A program made the translations under genes and the position numbers. The notes under the pieces were generated by a model. The model searched no databases. It was not told where the DNA came from and worked only from the letters and a program-made list of their open reading frames with translations. From positions 54,057 through 118,056 of the forward strand of contig JAKVBH010000016.1 in assembly GCA_022447495.1 (NCBI GenBank): 64,000 nucleotides of DNA, given 5' to 3'. Shown here one piece after another: positions 60,964-64,000 of this stretch (within the stretch, counting starts at the first letter, position 1; each line of letters begins with the position of its first letter). This DNA comes from Marinovum sp. GTDB taxonomy: Bacteria > Pseudomonadota > Alphaproteobacteria > Rhodobacterales > Rhodobacteraceae.

Positions 60964-61901
60964 CCGACGTGACTGAAACCCCCGCACCAACCCGCCTGCG
61001 CCGCATATTGGACAGCGACCTGTTCTATGCGTTTCGCACCTCGCCTGTGGCTCTGATCTCGGCGCTGGTGACGATGTTTCTGATCCTGTCGGCGGTCTTT
61101 GCGCCGCTGATTGCAACGACAAACCCCTTCGATCCGGCAAGTCTCAACCTAATGAACGGCTTCACTCCGCCCATGGAGCCCAACGCTTTCACTGGCGAGA
61201 ATTTCCTTCTTGGTACTGATGACCAGGGCCGCGATGTCTTCTCTACGATCCTCTATGGCATGCGCATTTCGCTCTTTGTGGGGGTTACGGCGGTGGTCTT
61301 TGCCATGGTTTTGGGCATCGTCCTAGGGCTTTTGGCGGGATACTTTGGCGGCTGGACAGATACGATCATCATGCGCGCCGCTGATGTGCAATTGACCTTC
61401 CCGTCGATCCTTGTCGCCATGCTGATCTTTGGTATCGCAAAGGGTATAACGCCAATTGAGTATCGCGATCAGATGGCAATTTGGGTGCTGATCCTGGCCA
61501 TCGGCCTCTCCGATTGGGTGCAATTCGCCCGTGTTGTGCGCGGTGCGACCATGGTGGAGAAGGGCAAGGATTACGTGGCCGCCGCCCACCTGATTGGGCG
61601 TCCATCATTCGCGATCATGATACGGCATATTCTGCCCAATGTGCTCTCACCGGTGCTTGTGATTGCAACGATCTCGCTGGCTCTCGCCATCATTGCCGAA
61701 GCGACGCTGAGCTTTCTGGGCATTGGCGCGCCACCAACACAGCCGTCACTTGGCACGCTGATCCGTATTGGTCAGCAGTTCCTTTTCTCTGGTGAGTGGT
61801 GGATCCTTTTCTTCCCGGCTTGCACGCTTTTGGCCCTGGCGCTCAGCGTCAATTTGCTTGGCGACTGGTTGCGAGATGCATTGAACCCGAGGCTCAAATG
61901 A
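60960..61901 (+). CDS. dppC: Peptide-type ABC transporter permease (DppC family)
   Basis: A 313-residue permease with six hydrophobic segments and an N-terminal cytosolic arm. LGTDDQGRDVFSTILYGMRISLFVG and the EAA loop VEKGKDYVAAAHLIG are the DppC/OppC features, ending in GDWLRDALNPRLK. It is coupled on both sides (ATGA overlaps). Confidence 0.95.
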   Translation: MTDVTETPAPTRLRRILDSDLFYAFRTSPVALISALVTMFLILSAVFAPLIATTNPFDPASLNLMNGFTPPMEPNAFTGENFLLGTDDQGRDVFSTILYGMRISLFVGVTAVVFAMVLGIVLGLLAGYFGGWTDTIIMRAADVQLTFPSILVAMLIFGIAKGITPIEYRDQMAIWVLILAIGLSDWVQFARVVRGATMVEKGKDYVAAAHLIGRPSFAIMIRHILPNVLSPVLVIATISLALAIIAEATLSFLGIGAPPTQPSLGTLIRIGQQFLFSGEWWILFFPACTLLALALSVNLLGDWLRDALNPRLK

Positions 61902-63589
61902 CTGATGCGATCCTTTCTATCCGCAATGTGACCGTCGAAATTCCGACGCGGCACGGCTTGTTCAAGCCCGTCAAAAACGTCAGCTACGACATTGTGCCGG
62001 GCGAAATTCGCGGCGTGGTGGGGGAAAGTGGCGCGGGCAAGTCGATGACGGGCAATGCGATCATCGGCCTCTTGGACGATCCGGCTCATATCTCTGAGGG
62101 TGAGATTTGGCTCAAGGGCCAGCGCATCGACAACCTCTCCGCCGAAGAGCTACGCCGCATTCGGGGCAAAGAGATCAGCATGATCTTCCAAGACCCGCTG
62201 ACCTCGCTCAACCCGCTCTTTACCGTGGGTGAGCAATTGGTCGAGACCATCCAACTGCACCTGGGCCTGAGCGCAGGCGACGCCAAAACCCGGGCAATTG
62301 AGCTTTTGGACGCTGTATCGATCCCCAATTCGACCGAGCGATTTGACCAATACCCGCATCAGTTTTCGGGCGGGATGCGTCAGCGGGTGGTGATTGCACT
62401 GGCGCTGTGTTCGGAACCCTCGGTGATCATCGCCGATGAACCGACGACCGCACTCGACGTGTCGATCCAGGCGCAGGTGCTTGATCTCATCAAGCAACTC
62501 GCCCGCGACCGCTCCATCGGCGTCATTTTGGTGACCCACGACATGGGCGTCATTGCCGAAACGACTGAGCAGGTGACGGTTATGTATGCCGGTGAAGTGG
62601 TGGAGAACGGGACCACCGACCAAGTCCTTGGCGCGCCCATGCATCCCTATACCCAGTCGCTCATCGCTGCGGTGCCCAGGCCGCATAAGAAGGTGCACCG
62701 TTTCCCGCAGGTTAGCTATGGCGGGCGCGAGACAGTATTCAAGATCGAAGACCTGGCGCGCAACTGGACGCAATCAAAACCCTCTAAGGAGGGCAAAATG
62801 CTGGAGGTTAAAGGCCTCACCAAACGCTTTGTTGAAAAGGCGTCGCTGATTCCGTCGCGCACAACCTATTTCACTGCCGTGGATAATGTGAGCTTTGACA
62901 TCAAGGACGGTGAAGTCTTCGGTATTGTGGGTGAAAGCGGGTCCGGAAAGTCCACGGTCGCGCGCATGATTGCCACGCTCTACGAGGTCGATGGGGGCGA
63001 AGTGGTCTTTGATGGTAGCGACGTGGTTACGATGGATGCCAAAGACCGCGCGGCCTATCGCAAGCAAATCCAAATGATCTTTCAAGACCCGTTCTCGAGC
63101 CTTAATCCACGTATGAAAGTGGGGGAGATCGTGGCCGAACCGCTCATTCATCACAAAATTCTTGGCAGGGGCCAAGCCGTCACGCGCGTCGCAGAGCTTT
63201 TGGATAAAGTCGGTCTCGCACGGGGGGCGGAGGACAAGTATCCGCATGAATTCTCAGGCGGTCAGCGGCAACGGATCTCGATTGCACGCGCCATCGCGAC
63301 ACAGCCTCGGTTCCTCATCTGTGACGAGCCGACCAGCGCGCTTGACGTCTCCATCCAAGCGCAGATCCTCAACATCCTCAAAGACCTGCAAGAACATCTT
63401 GGGTTGACCATGCTATTCATCAGCCATGACCTTCCCGTTGTGCGTCAGATGTGCGACCGGGTGGGCGTGATGAAGATGGGTCAAATGCTTGAGGTGAGCG
63501 ACTCAGAAACGCTGTTTTCGGCGGCCAAACACCCATACACCGCCGAGCTCTTGCAACTTATGCCGCAGCTTGCCCAGTTGGACGGTTGA
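61898..63589 (+). CDS. Fused double ATP-binding protein of the peptide ABC importer (DppD-DppF type)
   Basis: A 563-residue protein with two complete ATPase domains. Walker A motifs are GESGAGKS (42-49) and GESGSGKS (about 345-352); signatures are FSGGMRQR and FSGGQRQR, followed by ADEPTTALDV and CDEPTSALDV. The short oligopeptide C-terminal extension occurs after each half. It powers the DppBC permease. ATG 61898 overlaps dppC by four bases. Confidence 0.95.
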   Translation: MTDAILSIRNVTVEIPTRHGLFKPVKNVSYDIVPGEIRGVVGESGAGKSMTGNAIIGLLDDPAHISEGEIWLKGQRIDNLSAEELRRIRGKEISMIFQDPLTSLNPLFTVGEQLVETIQLHLGLSAGDAKTRAIELLDAVSIPNSTERFDQYPHQFSGGMRQRVVIALALCSEPSVIIADEPTTALDVSIQAQVLDLIKQLARDRSIGVILVTHDMGVIAETTEQVTVMYAGEVVENGTTDQVLGAPMHPYTQSLIAAVPRPHKKVHRFPQVSYGGRETVFKIEDLARNWTQSKPSKEGKMLEVKGLTKRFVEKASLIPSRTTYFTAVDNVSFDIKDGEVFGIVGESGSGKSTVARMIATLYEVDGGEVVFDGSDVVTMDAKDRAAYRKQIQMIFQDPFSSLNPRMKVGEIVAEPLIHHKILGRGQAVTRVAELLDKVGLARGAEDKYPHEFSGGQRQRISIARAIATQPRFLICDEPTSALDVSIQAQILNILKDLQEHLGLTMLFISHDLPVVRQMCDRVGVMKMGQMLEVSDSETLFSAAKHPYTAELLQLMPQLAQLDG

Positions 63590-63728
63590 ATTTTGCGCAG
63601 AGTCGGTAAGGGTCAGGGCCTTTGAAGTTTCCGAGAAACGAACGTCGATTATGAGCTAATTCTTTTGAAAACAACGTGTTGTTGGTGCAGAAAGTGAGGC
63701 GCTGAACAGAGCGCGAGTGCCTTTCTGA

Positions 63729-64000
63729 TCAGGTTTTGCACGTTTGCTGCGGTGCGGGAAAGATCTTTGCCAATTTGCGGAGGTTCTGGGCAGTCGCCGC
63801 GAGGAGGAATTCGTCGTTTGCGCCACATGGACCGCGTAATCGGAGGCGCCCCAGCCCGAGTATGCGTTTGAGGTGCGCGAAGAGCATTTCCACCTTCTTT
63901 CGGAGCTTCATCGAGATGTCGTATTGGTGGGTCTTGGCGATATGGCGGGCAACCTGGCGGGCGTCTTGGTGTTCTTCGCGGGTAATCTTGCGTGCGTCTG
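63729..64000 (-). mobile_element. IS1182-like transposase, 3' end (gene cut by window edge)
   Basis: Reading leftward from the window end, about 90 residues of a DDE transposase are visible, including RKKVEMLFAHLKRILGL and RLRGPCGANDEFLLAATAQN, the standard C-terminus of IS1182/IS4-like transposases with the last catalytic Glu in the KVEMLFAHLKR helix. The 5' part lies outside. The IS end should fall in 63590-63728, but its terminal repeat cannot be fixed with only one end. Confidence 0.85.

Noticed and set aside
1..64000. tRNA, rRNA, CRISPR arrays or prophage
   Set aside because: Intergenic gaps were scanned by eye and nothing with the required conserved stems, repeats or phage genes was found; a covariance search would be decisive.

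Overview
The window looks like a chromosomal stretch of a marine-type alphaproteobacterium of the Rhodobacteraceae/Roseobacter group. The basis is the density of TRAP, tripartite tricarboxylate and peptide ABC transporters, the aromatic and amine catabolism genes, compact ATGA-coupled operons, and a mevalonate cluster whose gene order matches the one known from Paracoccus zeaxanthinifaciens. This placement is an inference; no rRNA or tRNA gene was recognised.

Layout. 1-3141: an AAATCC hexamer repeat, an SHMT-like PLP enzyme (-) and a cobalt-type nitrile hydratase operon (+: alpha, beta, accessory). 3266-7271: a TRAP transporter operon ending in an HpcH-type aldolase. 7268-9486: an APH-type kinase coupled to a class III aminotransferase. 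9509-13821: a NicX-like dioxygenase, an acyl-CoA-dehydrogenase-family protein and a three-domain fusion (SRPBCC + alpha/beta hydrolase + TetR), preceded by a TetR-like operator. 13887-28161 (-): the homoprotocatechuate meta-cleavage genes (hpaD,E,F,G,H), an aromatic amino acid decarboxylase, a glutamine-synthetase-like ligase, a cytochrome P450, a class I glutamine amidotransferase, a tctABC transporter and a PuuC-like aldehyde dehydrogenase. An IclR regulator and a class III aminotransferase (28381-30544, +) diverge from this block, with a perfect palindrome between.

30545-35734: a decayed sulfotransferase, a sarcosine-oxidase-like flavoprotein, an rcnA/rcnR-type Ni/Co efflux pair with an obvious operator, a small membrane protein, a methyltransferase and some coding debris. 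35735-43046: a stand-alone diflavin reductase, an aldehyde dehydrogenase, an unknown protein, a VOC protein, a Nei-type glycosylase and a photolyase relative lacking the usual Fe-S cysteines. 43043-48224 (-): the lower and upper mevalonate pathway (mvaA-hcs-mvk-pmk-mvd, no idi). 48679-51608: a rhodanese, a wrecked molybdopterin oxidoreductase gene, an IclR remnant and a glyoxalase-like protein. 51919-56333: an algF-I-J-X type polysaccharide O-acetylation operon without a polymerase. 56661-63589: a peptide/nickel-type ABC importer with two tandem binding proteins. 63729-64000: the 3' end of an IS1182-like transposase gene running off the window.

The most interesting unit is 13887-30544. Together with the aldolase at 6492-7271 it encodes every step from homoprotocatechuate to pyruvate and succinic semialdehyde, but no HpaBC hydroxylase. 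Instead it carries a decarboxylase, gamma-glutamylation (GS-like), P450, gamma-glutamyl hydrolase and amine-to-acid (aminotransferase/PuuC-like ALDH) genes. The inferred role is catabolism of an aromatic amino acid or amine such as tyrosine, DOPA, tyramine or dopamine through gamma-glutamyl-protected intermediates. The individual families are clear; the combined pathway is a hypothesis.
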